Of a stretch of 64,000 nt of DNA, positions 15,075 to 28,312 are shown piece after piece. Numbering within the stretch: position 1 is the stretch's first letter; every line of letters starts with the position of its first letter. The position numbers were made by a program, and so were the translations under genes. Below the pieces are notes generated by a model. That model ran no database searches. It saw only the letters and a list, made by a program, of their open reading frames with translations, and was not told the DNA's origin. This DNA comes from Mycogone perniciosa (taxonomy: Eukaryota > Ascomycota > Sordariomycetes > Hypocreales > Hypocreaceae): NCBI GenBank assembly GCA_025331125.1, contig JAOALB010000158.1, positions 29,349 to 93,348 of the forward strand, in the 5' to 3' direction.

Positions 15075-16076
15075 GGCGCCAGCATCGACAGAACGGCGAA
15101 GAGGATTGAATGAAGTTGTTGTTATTGCAGAGTGCACAGAGATGGATAAAGGCCACAGTATGTACGAAGTACTTCATAGATATTAGTATATGCGGTCAGA
15201 ATGTGTGAGACCCGTCCTGTGATTTGATGGCTCTGCTGGTGTAAGATGCGGGAGTTGGGATAAAATGAACCCTTGTCGCTTTCGGAGGGTTCGGAGCTGC
15301 ATTGCGACCCGACGCGAAAAACGCCTTTGTGGGGGACGCAGGACATTGTATTCGTACACTGGCAGTAGTAGTACCCTTAAGTGATACTCCCCATCTATAG
15401 AAAAGATGTTACCTGGGTTTCTTATAGGACCTCGAGCTCTTAGAAAGATATTGCGGCATTGCTATTTCCACCAGGGTACTGAATTTGCACAACTGATTTA
15501 TATACTACTAATTTAATGAATCTCGTATCGCCTCAAAGAGCTATTCCAGGGGGGGTGCATGGCAACAGCCTTAGAGGTTCGAGGTACTGATACTGACGTT
15601 CTCCTTCGAGACCAAACGCGCGGGGTTAGGAAATGATCTGAACTTCATAAGGCATCTTCACGTGAAAACGAAGCGGCGGATTGATCCGTGTTGCCTTGCA
15701 GTTATAACTTGTTAAAAATCCAGTCCATCATCAAGCGGCTTACTTGGCTTGCTCAACCCGTTATCAGATTTTGATCGAAGGGTCCATTTGCGTTGGGCCA
15801 ATGACCAATCCGGATCGTCGTTGCCCACGGCAACCGGGAGTGCGCTGATTGGCTACCGGGGCACGCAAACACCAAACCCAAAATACCAAACCTAGCTTCT
15901 CTGTTCTTCATTTCTTGAACATGCACCCGGACGCGACGAAGCAGCTAATTTCTTGATCGATTCTTACATATCACACCATGGGCGAGTTGGACACGCAAAT
16001 CATCTCTTAGTTACACCAACACTTCACCAATTGCTTGACGACCGAATAGCTACCGCTGCCCGTCAACGCGTCCGAC
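15075..16076. other. Divergent promoter region of PER1 and MPS1
   Basis: This holds the divergent promoters of PER1 and MPS1. A TACGAAGTA-type motif lies at 15159-15177. CCAAT-type pentamers occur around 15798-15812 and an inverted one near 15848. An ACGCGT hexamer (MluI cell-cycle box) lies at 16066-16071, only 6 nt before the MPS1 start and so probably within the leader. No gene is seen. Confidence 0.4.
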
Positions 16077-18706
16077 ATGGCGACTGCTTCGCCAACTCCC
16101 ATGGCTACCGGTCCTGTCCGGAGGACCTCCCAACGACAGGCCCTACGACGACATCCTTCACATTCGAAACTGAATAGGAGCGAGAGCCAACCTGCTCTTG
16201 CGATACACGCCAAGGCCCAATCGAAACAATACGACGATGACAGCTCCGAAGACGAGATCCCCGTGCCTATGAAGCTCAGTGCTCTCACCAAGGCGTTGCT
16301 GAATGATGGTGCCCCCGCCAAGTCAGTGGAACGCCCGCCTTCGCCTCCACGCACAAGACGACGAAGTGCAATGAACGCGTTGACATCCTCTGCTGCTGAT
16401 CGGGGGAGGAACTTGAGATCTGGAAGCGTACAAGCACCCGATGGCAGGTCTAGTCCTGTCAGGGATACTGGTGCTAGCCCAGTGAGGAAAAGAGTTGTTC
16501 GACTCAGCAACACGCCCCAGAGCTTGAGTCAGATGAGGTCTTCCCAACGGCGTTCTACCTCAATGTCTCGGTCAACTCAGCGACAGCCACAACAACAAAA
16601 CAGTCGACCACCGAGCAGGGACAAGTCTTCCGATGAGCAGCCAGAATCACAACCAGACATCAACACACCGGCTCCGGGTAGCCGAGTTGTACGAATCTCA
16701 ACGAATTCGTCTGGTAATCGAGACCGCATGGGATCGGCTGGTCCATCTTCTGGACGGTCATTTGACCGGTCCGCTGTTGATAGATCCGCTCTAGAAGTCG
16801 ATTATGACCGCCTCGAAGCTCCTGAAACGGTCGCCCGAAATGCTGCACCAATTGGCCTTGGTAGTGTTTCTCGATATACTTCCACCAGAGGCCGACCGGA
16901 AGACAATGCAAACTTGCAGAGCTCAATGCGAATTAAGCGAGTGGGAAAGGTTGCCGGCAGCTTTCTCAGCGGTCCTGCGCGACGGGGTAGACGGAGACAG
17001 AGTGAGGAGGATGCTGAAGGGAATAGGGAAGAGGAGCACTTCAACAACTCTAATCAAGAGCACGGGAATCATCATCTAGACGACGCACCGGATTCCCTGT
17101 ACTACCCTGACATAAACCGTGACTTTCACTCTGGAAGTCCTGTTAGTGGAAGCGCTGCCAGGGCGATTCATAGGAGACATCTCTCTAACATGGATATGCG
17201 AGGTGGATCTGCAAGGTCGTCTCCGCGAGAATTTGAGCGCGAGCCGGAAAAGGAGCGGCAGCCAGAGAGGGAGGAGGAGGAAATCCCCTACAGAGTCTCA
17301 GTACCCCAACCATCGTTACCTTCGTCAAATGACCAGGAGAATGAAATCCACTCCGCCTATAGTCGCTCCAAGCCTTCATCCGAAGATCTCTTCGAGAAGA
17401 TCCCCCGACGACCCTTGGCTTCCGATCTTGGACTGGGTAGGAATGTATCGCCTGAACGAAAGCCATTGGCCTCAATTGCAAACAATACGCCACATCGACC
17501 TGCCCCCCCTCCACCTCCCAAGATGTCTGTTTTAGAAGCAGCAACATCTGCTACGGGGGCTGCCACGACCACTCAGACCAAGCAGCGAAGAAATGTGTTA
17601 AGGGTCAATGGAAAGTCATACACCAGATTGGATTGCCTGGGTCGAGGTGGCAGCGCCAAGGTTTATCGTGTGACGGCAGAGAACGGCCACATGTTTGCTT
17701 TGAAACGAGTGGCCCTGGAAAACGCAGATGAGGCGACAATCAAGGGATACAGGGGCGAGATTGACCTGCTTGGAAAACTGGCTGGCGTGGACCGTGTCAT
17801 TAACCTCTTCGCTTATGAGATGAATGGGGAGAAGCAGGTGCTTAGTCTGGTGAGTGCCTTGATATACTATCATGAGGTTGATCCGAAAGCTAACTAATCT
17901 AGGTTATGGAAATGGGCGAGAGAGACTTGAATGCTCTCTTGGCAAGTCGCCAAAATCCCGAAGCTTCCAAATTCGACCCCGTGTTTGTGCGGTTTTACTG
18001 GAAGGAGATGTTGGAGTGCCTGCAATCAGTCCATCAATACGATATCGTTCATTCCGACCTGAAGCCTGCCAACTTTGTTCTCGTCAAGGGTCGACTAAAA
18101 TTGATTGATTTTGGCATTGCCAACGCTATCCAGACTGATGAAACTGTTAATGTTCATCGCGAGACACAAATTGGCACGCCGAACTACATGTCTCCCGAGT
18201 CGCTGATAGATTCCAACAACCCTCGCGGCGGACGACTTCCTGGTCGGCCGAAGCTTATGAAGCTTGGAAAGCCGAGTGATGTTTGGTCACTGGGCTGCAT
18301 TCTTTACCAGATGGTTTATGGCTTGCCGCCATTTGGTCACATTGCGAACCAGATGGCGAGATGCCAGGCCATTATTAACTGGGATCACGCCGTTGAGTTT
18401 CCATCTCGTGGTATGGGTGGCGTGCCGGTTCCCCCATCACTTATTAGGACTATGAAACGTTGTCTCAACCGGGACCAGCATATGCGACCTACATGTGAGG
18501 AGCTCCTCCATGAGACTGACCCTTTCTTATACCCCGTGGAAGTCGGCGACAAGGCTCTCCCTATTGACGAGGAACTTCTTGGAAGAATCATCCAGAGTGT
18601 TGTCACAAGATGCCGCGAACGCATGCCTACTGAATCAGAGAGCATGAGTGTATGGCCACAGGCTTACTGGACCAGCATTAGGAAAGCCATGGCTAATAGG
18701 ATGTGA
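16077..18706 (+). CDS. MPS1: Mps1/TTK-type spindle-checkpoint protein kinase
   Basis: Dual-specificity kinase that drives the spindle assembly checkpoint at kinetochores and, in yeasts, spindle-pole duplication. Two exons (16077-17849, 17903-18706) encode 858 residues. Residues 1-500 are a basic, Ser/Arg/Pro-rich disordered region. The catalytic domain starts near 511 with LGRGGSAKVYRV, followed by the ATP lysine in FALKRVAL near 542, HSDLKPANFVL near 640 (His-Ser-Asp in place of HRD, as is usual in Mps1 kinases), the DFGIA magnesium motif near 660 and TPNYMSPES in the activation segment. The domain runs close to the C terminus. The intron splits LSL from VMEMGERDL, in the hinge. The start is the first ATG of the frame. 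Confidence 0.94.
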
Positions 18707-19261
18707 AACAAACAACAAAATCTTGCAAAAAAACATGCGGCATATTAGAAGTACAAAAACCAGATCGGCGCATTCATTTTTCTTTATCACTGCGGGTGGA
18801 GACGAGAAAACGCTTTTTCTTATGATGACGCTTTTTGAAAGCCCTTGCATCGCCAGCTTGGTGTTGTGGAGTTTTATCTTTTCTTCCATTATTGTTCTTT
18901 TTCTTGTCTTTCATTGTGTACGGCCCTTTTTTTGTATGGCGGAGTGGTCAGGATGCACTCGTAATTTGGATTGGGGTTTCAGCATGGAATAGCGTTTTAG
19001 GACATTGCCTTGCGATATGGCGCAAAGATCGAATGTCGAGATCATTGGAGTCTTTTTCCTTTCTTCACAAGATTGCAAGTCTGTCCTTGTGCGAGCTGCG
19101 GTGATTGTTGTAATGTCCGTTCATTATTGTACAGCCAGCCATGTTTGCTGGTGAGATGATGATACATTGTCTCACGATGTTATCATGCCGTTATTTCATA
19201 CATCAATGTGCCATCTTCGGTTATTTAGTTCTCAATCCAACGCCACTGCTACCAACAGAGC
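18707..19261. other. Convergent intergenic region
   Basis: A/T-rich spacer between the 3' ends of MPS1 and the bL21m gene. No gene is supported. Confidence 0.4.
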
Positions 19262-19891
19262 TCATGAAGATGGCTCCCCAATCTCCTCCACGTTGTTGAT
19301 ATTCAACTCTGAGATCCGCAAGATGGTGTATCGATGTTTGCTCTTGGCCTGACGCTTCCGCCTCTGCCTCCGCTTCTTCTTAATTTTAATCCTTAACGGC
19401 TCTGACTCCGTCCCGAGAACCGTCGCACGACACTCAAATACTCGCTCATCGATGTGCGGCGCTCCCTTCATGGTGTAGTCCCGACTGCCAATAACACTGG
19501 CGCGATTCAATCGGAGCACGTCGCCGGGCAGCACACCGGGCATCTTGAAGGGCAGCCGGATCTGGTCACCTTCTTGGACAAGGTAAGGGAAGCCATGGAT
19601 GTGGACGGTGATGTAGTGGCCTGGCTGGGCAGCGAGTAAAGGGAGGAGGTTTTTGACTGAGTCGGCGATTGGTGAGGGCGGCGCAGCTGGGTGGCTCTTC
19701 TTGAATGCCAGTGGACGAATCTCATCTTCGGTAGGATTGGCGGCATTGTTGACGTGCCGCTGCGCAATGGGCTCGACGATGGGTGCGGTGGTGTTGAATG
19801 CGCGAGCTCGAATTGGCAGTGCGAGTCGAGGAGCGAGACGACAGCTCGGCGCTCGGAGCTCCAGAACGGAGCGGAGAAGTGCTCTGCTCAT
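19262..19891 (-). CDS. MRPL49: Mitochondrial large-subunit ribosomal protein bL21m
   Basis: Intronless gene for a 209-residue mitochondrial 54S ribosomal protein homologous to bacterial L21. Residues 1-40 are rich in Arg, Ala and Leu without acidic residues, a good matrix-targeting presequence. The L21 fold follows: HYITVHIHGFPYLVQEGD, then LPGDVLRLNRASVIGSRDYT, then a very basic stretch KIKKKRRQRRKRQAKSKHRY, which fits an rRNA-contacting tail. The family ends with TILRISELNI; here about 11 further residues follow. It is divergently paired with NSA2, with 296 bp between the two start codons, which suggests a shared promoter. Confidence 0.92.
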   Translation of the reverse strand: MSRALLRSVLELRAPSCRLAPRLALPIRARAFNTTAPIVEPIAQRHVNNAANPTEDEIRPLAFKKSHPAAPPSPIADSVKNLLPLLAAQPGHYITVHIHGFPYLVQEGDQIRLPFKMPGVLPGDVLRLNRASVIGSRDYTMKGAPHIDERVFECRATVLGTESEPLRIKIKKKRRQRRKRQAKSKHRYTILRISELNINNVEEIGEPSS

Positions 19892-20187
19892 TGTTGTTCA
19901 ACCGCAGTGCCCTATCGTTGGTGAGGGCGCAATTGCAGGTCGTGGCATCGAAAATACGTCTGGTGCTTGAGACCCTCTCCAAAAAGTTGCACGCAGTCCG
20001 CTTGATGGAGCTTGTGTCCCGGAGCCCGGATTAGGGTGGTCCCGGCGTCCGAAGAAATTATTGGCGCCGCCGTTCCCCGATAAACCGCCTCTGTGTTTTT
20101 TTATCGAGGCTGGTTTTTCACCGAACAGGACAGACCTCTCCGCTACGATAGAAGCAAGTCCCATAGCCGGACAAAAACACCGCCAAC

Positions 20188-21026
20188 ATGGTACGTGGGA
20201 ACTGGGAGGCTTTAAGTCGGACAATGGCAATTCTAACTTCTAGCAGCCTCAGAACGAGTATATGGAAAGGTGGCGCAAGCTGCACGGCCGCCGCCTCGAT
20301 CACGAAGAGCGCACACGCAAGCGCCTCGCCCGTGAGGGTCACAAGGCGTCCCAGGATGCCCAAAACCTGCGTGGTCTGCGAGCCAAGCTGTACCAGAAGA
20401 AGCGCCACAATGAGAAGATCCAGATGAAGAAGGCCATCAAGGCGCACGAGGAGCGCAACGTCAAGACCGCCGACGAGAAGGAGCCGACTACGCCGCTGCC
20501 CTCGTACCTGCTCGACCGGTCTAACCCCTCGACAGCTAAGGCGCTTAGCAGCGCTATCAAGAACAAGCGTGCTGAGAAGGCGGCCAAGTTTAGTGTGCCG
20601 TTGCCCAAGGTCCGAGGTATCAGCGAAGAGGAGATGTTCAAGGTGGTCAAGACGGGCAAGAAGACGCAGAAGAAGGGCTGGAAGCGTGTTATTACAAAGC
20701 CGACGTTTGTGGGACCTGATTTCACTCGACGAAACCCCAAGTACGAGCGCTTCATCCGTCCCATGGGTCTGCGTTACAAGAAGGCCAACGTCACGCATCC
20801 CGAACTCGGTGTTACTGTCCAGTTGCCTATCATCGGCGTCAAGAAGAACCCGCAGAACCCGTTGTACACGCAATTGGGTGTTTTGACCAAGGGTACGGTT
20901 ATCGAAGTCAACGTGAGCGAGATGGGATTGGTGACGGCGGGAGGAAAGGTTGTTTGGGGCCGGTATGCCCAGATCACAAACGACCCAGAAAATGACGGCT
21001 GCTGCAACAGCATTCTTCTGGTTTGA
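20188..21026 (+). CDS. NSA2: 60S ribosome biogenesis factor Nsa2
   Basis: Nucleolar/nuclear factor of pre-60S maturation, related to ribosomal protein eS8. Exon 1 contributes only the ATG (20188-20190). A 56-nt intron follows, and exon 2 is 20247-21026, giving 260 residues against 261 in yeast. The mature start [24 protein letters not shown] and the end [23 protein letters not shown] match the family closely, so the intron must be removed. The acceptor is a tandem TAGCAG; use of the first AG would add a Gln after Met1. Basic composition throughout fits rRNA binding. The large open frame that runs antisense to it is a shadow. Confidence 0.95.
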
Positions 21027-21789
21027 AAAAAGAATGCATCTTGAGGACCCTTTTTTGAGCTGGTTGTGGTCGGATTTTGCATGTATTGGCGTTTTGGAGT
21101 TGGTTTGCCTACTTAATGAGGAGATAAAAACCAGTGGCCCGTTAGGAAGGACGGCATCCTTCCATGGATATTCAAATGCTACGAAATAGGAACGTTGAAG
21201 ATCAATAGAGGGTCAGAGAAGATGACCTATGTCTCTTGAGTTATGACTTTGTGGTTGTCGTGGTTTGAGGATGGTATTCTGATGTATGCATGCAAACTAG
21301 CACAGGAAATCGGTATATGATCTCAATTGTTAGGTATTTAGACTTAGTACAACCTTAGTACCTAGAACCTCACCAATTGACTAGATACTATGTATCCTTG
21401 TATTATCCTTCCTAAAAAAGGTGTGTCTGTTATGTGAAGCCATGGAGTGGAAAAATAATCACTGACGATCAGCCACTGGGCCATTCTGTCAACGGCGCGG
21501 ACCGTTTAGGCCATGATGGGCAGTAAAAATATCAAAAGGGTAGCGGGGTCTCTGGGCGGTGACTAGGGGTGAATTTATTTTCTGCCCGATCAAACTTGGC
21601 ACTTTTGTGCAAAGCGGGCGCTACGATTTTTTGGTTTGCGCTTCACACAGAGACATCTTTTTTTCCCCTTTGCCGCCGGTGTTTATAAAAGAAGTACAAT
21701 TTCGATACCCGTTGTGTCTCCTGTCTCGCGTCGTGCTGCCGGATTAGAAACGAAAAGCAAAAGACGAAGAGACGCGCCCTTTGTTCAAG
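21027..21789. other. Intergenic: NSA2 3' region and HMT1 promoter
   Basis: No gene is supported. The sequence is A/T-leaning, with a pyrimidine-rich stretch at about 21655-21680 that may lie near the HMT1 transcription start. Confidence 0.35.
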
Positions 21790-23225
<1,436 letters not shown>

Positions 23226-24043
23226 GCGGTTGTATCTCTCCAAAAGAGACATGGGAAAAGCACTGCCAAGCAGCGTCATGAAGGAGGGATCATGATGATC
23301 GGGTTAGCTGCAAATCTAGGGCAAGGCAAATGGGCGCATGATGTTCAAGGGACGGAACTGGATGGCGTATATACGGCTTTGCGTGTGGGTTTAACGGTAG
23401 ATAGAAAAACGCATCGAACGTGAATGACTGAAGATTTACAAAATACAAGAGAATACCACCACTTTTACATGACTGTATAATAGAATGGGACTCAACGTTG
23501 AGCTCATAACAAGTGGTTTCATTTGCCTATTTATTTTTTCTTGTTTGATTGGTCAAACTCTCGTTTCCCTCGCCATCTCCTTCTCTGTCTGCAGCCCTGA
23601 CGTGGTATCGTATCCGCTTCCTGGTCGTTTTTTGTTGGCTGAACCAGTTGGCCGTTGCTCGTATCCCACCCTCGATGCTACCAAGCGGGGGGACAATAAA
23701 ACCTCATCACAGCTAATTTTGATTGCCCTGGATAACTCTAATTGCCACAAACAGGAACTCTATTACTATGGATAGCTCATTGTATCTACTTGATACACTC
23801 GGTGTTTGCAATGATACAATACTACCGGCAAAGCCCCTGATGCTACTAATATAGAGTTAACCATTTAGTAGAGTCTATATATAAGGTCCCCTCCTGCAGT
23901 CTCTCTTTTTTGTCCCCCCACTTGCCTGCCATCCTCTTCTCTCCCCTCCTCGACTTGCTTCCTCCGACTTCGCCATAATCACATCCTCTCACCTCACAGT
24001 CCGCCTCGCCTTGCCTCTCCTCGACCCCAACCAAAAAAGTACC
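23226..24043. other. Intergenic: HMT1 3' region and promoter of the AGM1-type gene
   Basis: No gene is supported. The right end contains a clear core promoter, annotated separately. Confidence 0.35.
23876..23955 (+). promoter_or_regulatory. TATA box plus C/T-rich tract upstream of PCM1
   Basis: TATATATAA at 23876-23884 is followed by an almost pure pyrimidine tract up to about 23955, then the PCM1 start codon at 24044. This order and spacing are typical of filamentous-fungal core promoters. The transcription start is inferred, not seen. Confidence 0.55.
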
Positions 24044-25724
24044 ATGGATGACAACAAATTCCTCGAGGCGTCAGCCAGAAACCCCATCGTAGCCGGCCAT
24101 GCCTACACCTACGGCACCGCCGGGTTCCGCATGAAGGCCGACCTGCTCCCGGGCGTCTCGTTCCGTGTTGGTCTCATCGCCGGCTTACGCAGCCGCAAGC
24201 TCAGCGGCCAGGCTATCGGTGTTATGATCACTGCCAGCCACAACCCTGCCCCCGACAATGGCGTCAAGATTGTCGATCCAATGGGCGAGATGCTTGAGCA
24301 AGACTGGGAGGCACACGCAACTCGTCTTGTCAACGCCCCCTCTGACGAAGAGCTCCTCGAGACCTACAAGGCCTTGGCTACACAGCTTAAGATCGACTTG
24401 AACACCCCTGGCCGTGTCGTCTACGGCCGTGATACTCGTCCTTCTGGCCACAAGCTTGTTACGGCCCTGGCTGATGCCCTGGAGGCCACTGGTATCGAGT
24501 ACACTGACTACAAGATCCTCACTACACCTCAGCTGCACTACTTGACTCGCTGTGTCAACACGGAGGGCACTCCCAAGGCATACGGAGAGGTCAGCGAAGC
24601 CGGTTACTATCAGAAACTTTCTGAAGCCTTCGTGCGGGCCCTGCGGGGCAAGAAGATCCAGGGCCAGCTGGTAGTCGATTGTGCGAATGGTGTTGGCGGC
24701 CCCAAGCTCACCGAGCTCCTGAAGTCTATTCCCAAGGACGTTACGGGACTCAACGCCAAGGTCGTCAACGACGATGTCCTCCGACCGGAGGTTCTGAACC
24801 TCGACGTAAGTGGCAATCTCTCTAGTGAAGCAATTCGGGATCGATCTATATGCTAACGGATTCTAGTGCGGAGCCGACTTCGTCAAGACCAAACAGCGAG
24901 CGCCACCGAGCCCAAAGCCCATTCCCGGTGCCCGATACTGCTCCCTTGATGGTGATGCTGACCGCCTGATCTACTACTGGGTTGACCCCGACACTGGCTT
25001 TTTTATGCTTGACGGTGACCGAATCTCCTCCCTTAATGCCTCCTTCCTGAGCGATCTTGTCCGTTCCGCCGGCCTGGAGGATGACCTCCGCATCGGCGTG
25101 GTCCAGACTGCATACGCCAATGGCGCGAGTACTACGTACATCCAGAAGAACCTGCAGCTTCCTGTGGTCTTCACCCCAACTGGTGTCAAACACCTGCACC
25201 ACGCAGCCTGTCAATTCGACATTGGTGTCTACTTTGAGGCCAATGGCCATGGTACTGTCGTCTTCTCACAGGAAGCCCTGCGAGTCTTCCGAGAGAAGGC
25301 ACCCCAGTCCCCGGCTCAGAAGGATGCCCTGGAAACCCTGGCTGCCGTTGGTGACCTCATCAACCAGACTGTCGGCGACGCCATCTCCGACATGCTCATG
25401 GTGGAGGTAATTCTCGCACACAAGGCGTGGTCCCTGAAGGACTGGGCCACGACGTACACCGATCTCCCCAACCGCCTCGTTCGCGTCGAGGTCGGCAACA
25501 AGGACCTCTTCAAGGCCACAGACGCCGAGCGACGCCTGAGCCACCCACCAGGTGCCCAGGACGAGATCGACCAGTGCGTTAGGAAGTACACTACAGCTCG
25601 CTCCTTCGCCCGCGCTAGCGGTACGGAGAATGCCTGTCGTGTGTACGCTGAGGCTGCAACTCGGCATGAGGCTGATGAGTTGGCCAACAAGGTGGCCCAG
25701 ATTGTGAAGCAGTTTGGCTCGTAA
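24044..25724 (+). CDS. PCM1: Phosphoacetylglucosamine mutase
   Basis: Interconverts GlcNAc-6-phosphate and GlcNAc-1-phosphate on the way to UDP-GlcNAc, the donor for chitin, N-glycans and GPI anchors; cytosolic. Two exons (24044-24805, 24867-25724) give 539 residues. Motifs of the alpha-D-phosphohexomutase family appear in order: the active serine in MITASHNPAPDNGVKI, the metal-binding loop DGDADR soon after the intron, and the phosphate-binding loop RASGTENACRVYAEA near the C terminus. Start chosen at ACCATGG, with upstream in-frame codons lacking an ATG. The intron carries a good TGCTAAC branch site. In Aspergillus and animals the gene is called AGM1/PGM3. Confidence 0.95.
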
Positions 25725-26452
25725 GGCAATCGAGGTCAAATAGCCCAGGAGCCCAAGTTGGCATGGGAACCGTCATTGATGATTGATGAAACCAAAAGCA
25801 AAAGTTGACGACATGATGAAATTTGGCACAGCTATCTAGAGCCTTCCTATGTATGGCCATTGTTTATTACCTACTGCTGCTGCTGCTACTTTGCTCGATG
25901 CTACCACTGAAAGGCTTGCAGTGACTGCATCTCTGTCTGTCTGCTCTTCTATTACTACTTCGTATGCTACCGTATCAATAATGCCATTGTTACTGCCTCC
26001 TCCTCGTCATCAGTCGTGGGGGGCAAGGCGGACTGACCCCGCGTTGCAGTCAAAGCAACCCCCCACCAAGCAGTGTTAATCTAGTATTAACCCATCCATG
26101 TTCGTAATGCGCGCCCATGCTCTGAGAGGCATTATTTTTAGTGTGCAGACAGACTCTGCAGAGTTGAAGCGCATTCGTGGATTCATTTCAGTCCGAAAAG
26201 GTTGCTACCCAGGCGCCATCTGCACAATGCCGTCATAATTATATAAGCGGGTCCCCATCATAGTGCACGTGATTTCGCGCTATGAACGCTTGGTGGATCT
26301 GCCCCCCAACGCGTGAAGGTAAATGGGCGTGCACTCGGTAACAGAACTTCTATTGCCTCCGGGACTTGGTTCTCGACTTGCTGCTTTTGTGATTTCTTTT
26401 TTGGTTCGATAAGGCACTCACGGATGGCTTTTCCATGTAAAAATTGCTCAAA
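25725..26452. other. Intergenic: PCM1 3' region and MUS81 promoter
   Basis: No gene is supported. A (ctg)-rich microsatellite lies at about 25871-25888. GCACGTGA at about 26264-26271 (E-box core) and ACGCGT at 26309-26314 lie upstream of MUS81. Confidence 0.4.
26309..26314 (+). promoter_or_regulatory. MCB-like ACGCGT upstream of MUS81
   Basis: A perfect MluI cell-cycle box lies 139 nt before the MUS81 start codon. In yeasts this element binds MBF and gives G1/S expression of replication and repair genes. Whether it works here is inference from position and gene role. Confidence 0.35.
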
Positions 26453-28213
26453 ATGGACGACTCCGAATGTGCAAATCCCCAGCTTCTTGCCTGGGTCAAG
26501 GAATGGCTAGATGTTGCCAGAGAACGCAATTCCAAGGGCATCACAACATACAAGAATGCATACGATTCTCTCAAGGCATGCCCCATCGCCTTCGAGCATC
26601 CCGCGTCGCTTCAGCAACTCAAGGGATTTGGCCCTAAACTCTGTGAACGCCTCGAGGATAAATTGAGGAAGCACTGCCAACAAAATGGCTTACCAATGCC
26701 CGAGCACCCACAAACGAGGAAAGCTGCTGAAAGAGCTCGCAACGAGGAATCAAATTATGTAGATGGGGCGTCAAAACCAAAGAAGAAAACTAGGCAGCCG
26801 AAGGCATACGTTCCCGCCTTTCGATCTGGCGCATATGCACTGCTCCTTGGCCTGTCTACTCTCCCTGAAGATGCCTCGTCCAGTATGACGAAGATGGAGC
26901 TCATAGAGGTTTCTCAACCAAATTGTGATGCATCTTTCACTGCTCCTAGTGATCCCACAAAGTTCTATACTGCTTGGAACTCGATGAAGACACTGGTACA
27001 AAAGGAGCTCATCTACGAGAGGGGACGTCCTTTGCGCAGATACGCTCTGACAGATGAGGGATGGGCTGTGGTGAAGCGGATCAAAGAGACGAATCAGTGG
27101 CAGTCTGAGAACAATACAAACGACCAACCGGAACCAAGACGCCAACTAGAGCTGCAGTCTTCCGTTGCTGCTGGTGATCGGGCCTTGACTCCAGACCCTA
27201 TCGAACCCGCAGCAGTGACCGAAGGGACGTCATTGTATCAAAATGTTGTTTCCGAGGGCCCCACGGTGTCTGAAGATGGTGATTTGCCCAGTTTCACGCC
27301 AATCAGACTTCCACCTGGGTCGTTTACGGTCCACTTGCTTCTCGACGTCCGAGAAGTCAGAGCCAAGACTGATCGAGACTACATGCAGGAAGAACTTGCA
27401 AAACAAGGTATAAAGCCTATAATGAGAAGCTTGGAACTCGGTGACATCCAATGGATTGCCAAATGTCACGACTCTACCTTGCTATCGAGACACGGCGCAG
27501 AGGGCGACGAAGTCGTCTTGGACTGGATTGTCGAGAGGAAACGTCTTGATGACTTGATTGGCAGTATCAAAGATGGTCGATTCCATGAGCAAAAGTTTCG
27601 ACTGAAGAGATCTGGAGTCAAGAAAGTAGTTTATCTCATTGAAGAGATCTCAATGGATCCCGCGTCATACCAAAGATACGAGGAAGCAGTCCAATCTGCC
27701 ATTGCGTCGACACAAGTTGTTAACGGCTACTTTGTAAAGCGGACGCTGAAAATGGATGATACGATCAAGTATCTGGCCCGGTTGACTGCCATGCTCAAGC
27801 GGACCTATGAAACCAAGCCTTTGAATGTGATTCCCACCAAGGTTATTACGGCGCAGAATTACTCTCGTTTGATCCAACACTTGCACGAAAAGGAGCCATC
27901 AGTTGGATATTACATCACCTATCCGGCCTTTGCCTCCTTAGCATCGAAATCGGAAATGATGACTCTCAGGGATATTTATCTCAAGATGCTCATGACTACA
28001 AGAGGCCTCACTGGAGAACGCGCGCTCGAAATCCAGCGAAAATGGAAGACTCCATATGACTTCGTCAAGGCGTTCCAAGCCTGTGGGACCGGCGAACAAG
28101 GAAAGAAGCGCAAACGAGAGCTTGTGTCAACCCAGATGACTCATTTGGTTGGACGCAAGAAGATATCGAAGCCGTTGAGCCAGAGAATCGCGGAAGTATG
28201 GGGCGATGCTTGA
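26453..28213 (+). CDS. MUS81: Crossover junction endonuclease subunit Mus81
   Basis: XPF-family structure-specific nuclease that cuts stalled forks, D-loops and Holliday-type junctions together with Eme1/Mms4. Intronless, 586 residues. An N-terminal helix-hairpin-helix region (about 5-75, LKGFGPKLCERLEDKL) is followed by a linker and a winged-helix segment (about 120-210). The ERCC4 nuclease domain begins near 296 with LLLDVREVRAK and contains GDIQWIA and the catalytic VERKRLDDLIGSIKDGRF near 360. A second helix-hairpin-helix region sits near the C terminus. Start chosen at the ATG giving MDDSECANPQLLAW, which matches the family N terminus. Confidence 0.95.
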   Translation: MDDSECANPQLLAWVKEWLDVARERNSKGITTYKNAYDSLKACPIAFEHPASLQQLKGFGPKLCERLEDKLRKHCQQNGLPMPEHPQTRKAAERARNEESNYVDGASKPKKKTRQPKAYVPAFRSGAYALLLGLSTLPEDASSSMTKMELIEVSQPNCDASFTAPSDPTKFYTAWNSMKTLVQKELIYERGRPLRRYALTDEGWAVVKRIKETNQWQSENNTNDQPEPRRQLELQSSVAAGDRALTPDPIEPAAVTEGTSLYQNVVSEGPTVSEDGDLPSFTPIRLPPGSFTVHLLLDVREVRAKTDRDYMQEELAKQGIKPIMRSLELGDIQWIAKCHDSTLLSRHGAEGDEVVLDWIVERKRLDDLIGSIKDGRFHEQKFRLKRSGVKKVVYLIEEISMDPASYQRYEEAVQSAIASTQVVNGYFVKRTLKMDDTIKYLARLTAMLKRTYETKPLNVIPTKVITAQNYSRLIQHLHEKEPSVGYYITYPAFASLASKSEMMTLRDIYLKMLMTTRGLTGERALEIQRKWKTPYDFVKAFQACGTGEQGKKRKRELVSTQMTHLVGRKKISKPLSQRIAEVWGDA

Positions 28214-28312
28214 AACGACTTTGCTGGCTGATGAGACGAAAACTCGCTTGAATATTTGCTCCGTCCAATATTATCTTATGATTTATGAAGTATACTTCTA
28301 TAGATAAGCGCC

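Noticed and set aside
20118..20873. 251-codon Leu-rich minus-strand frame
   Set aside because: Antisense to NSA2, which is nearly identical in length and ends to the known family.
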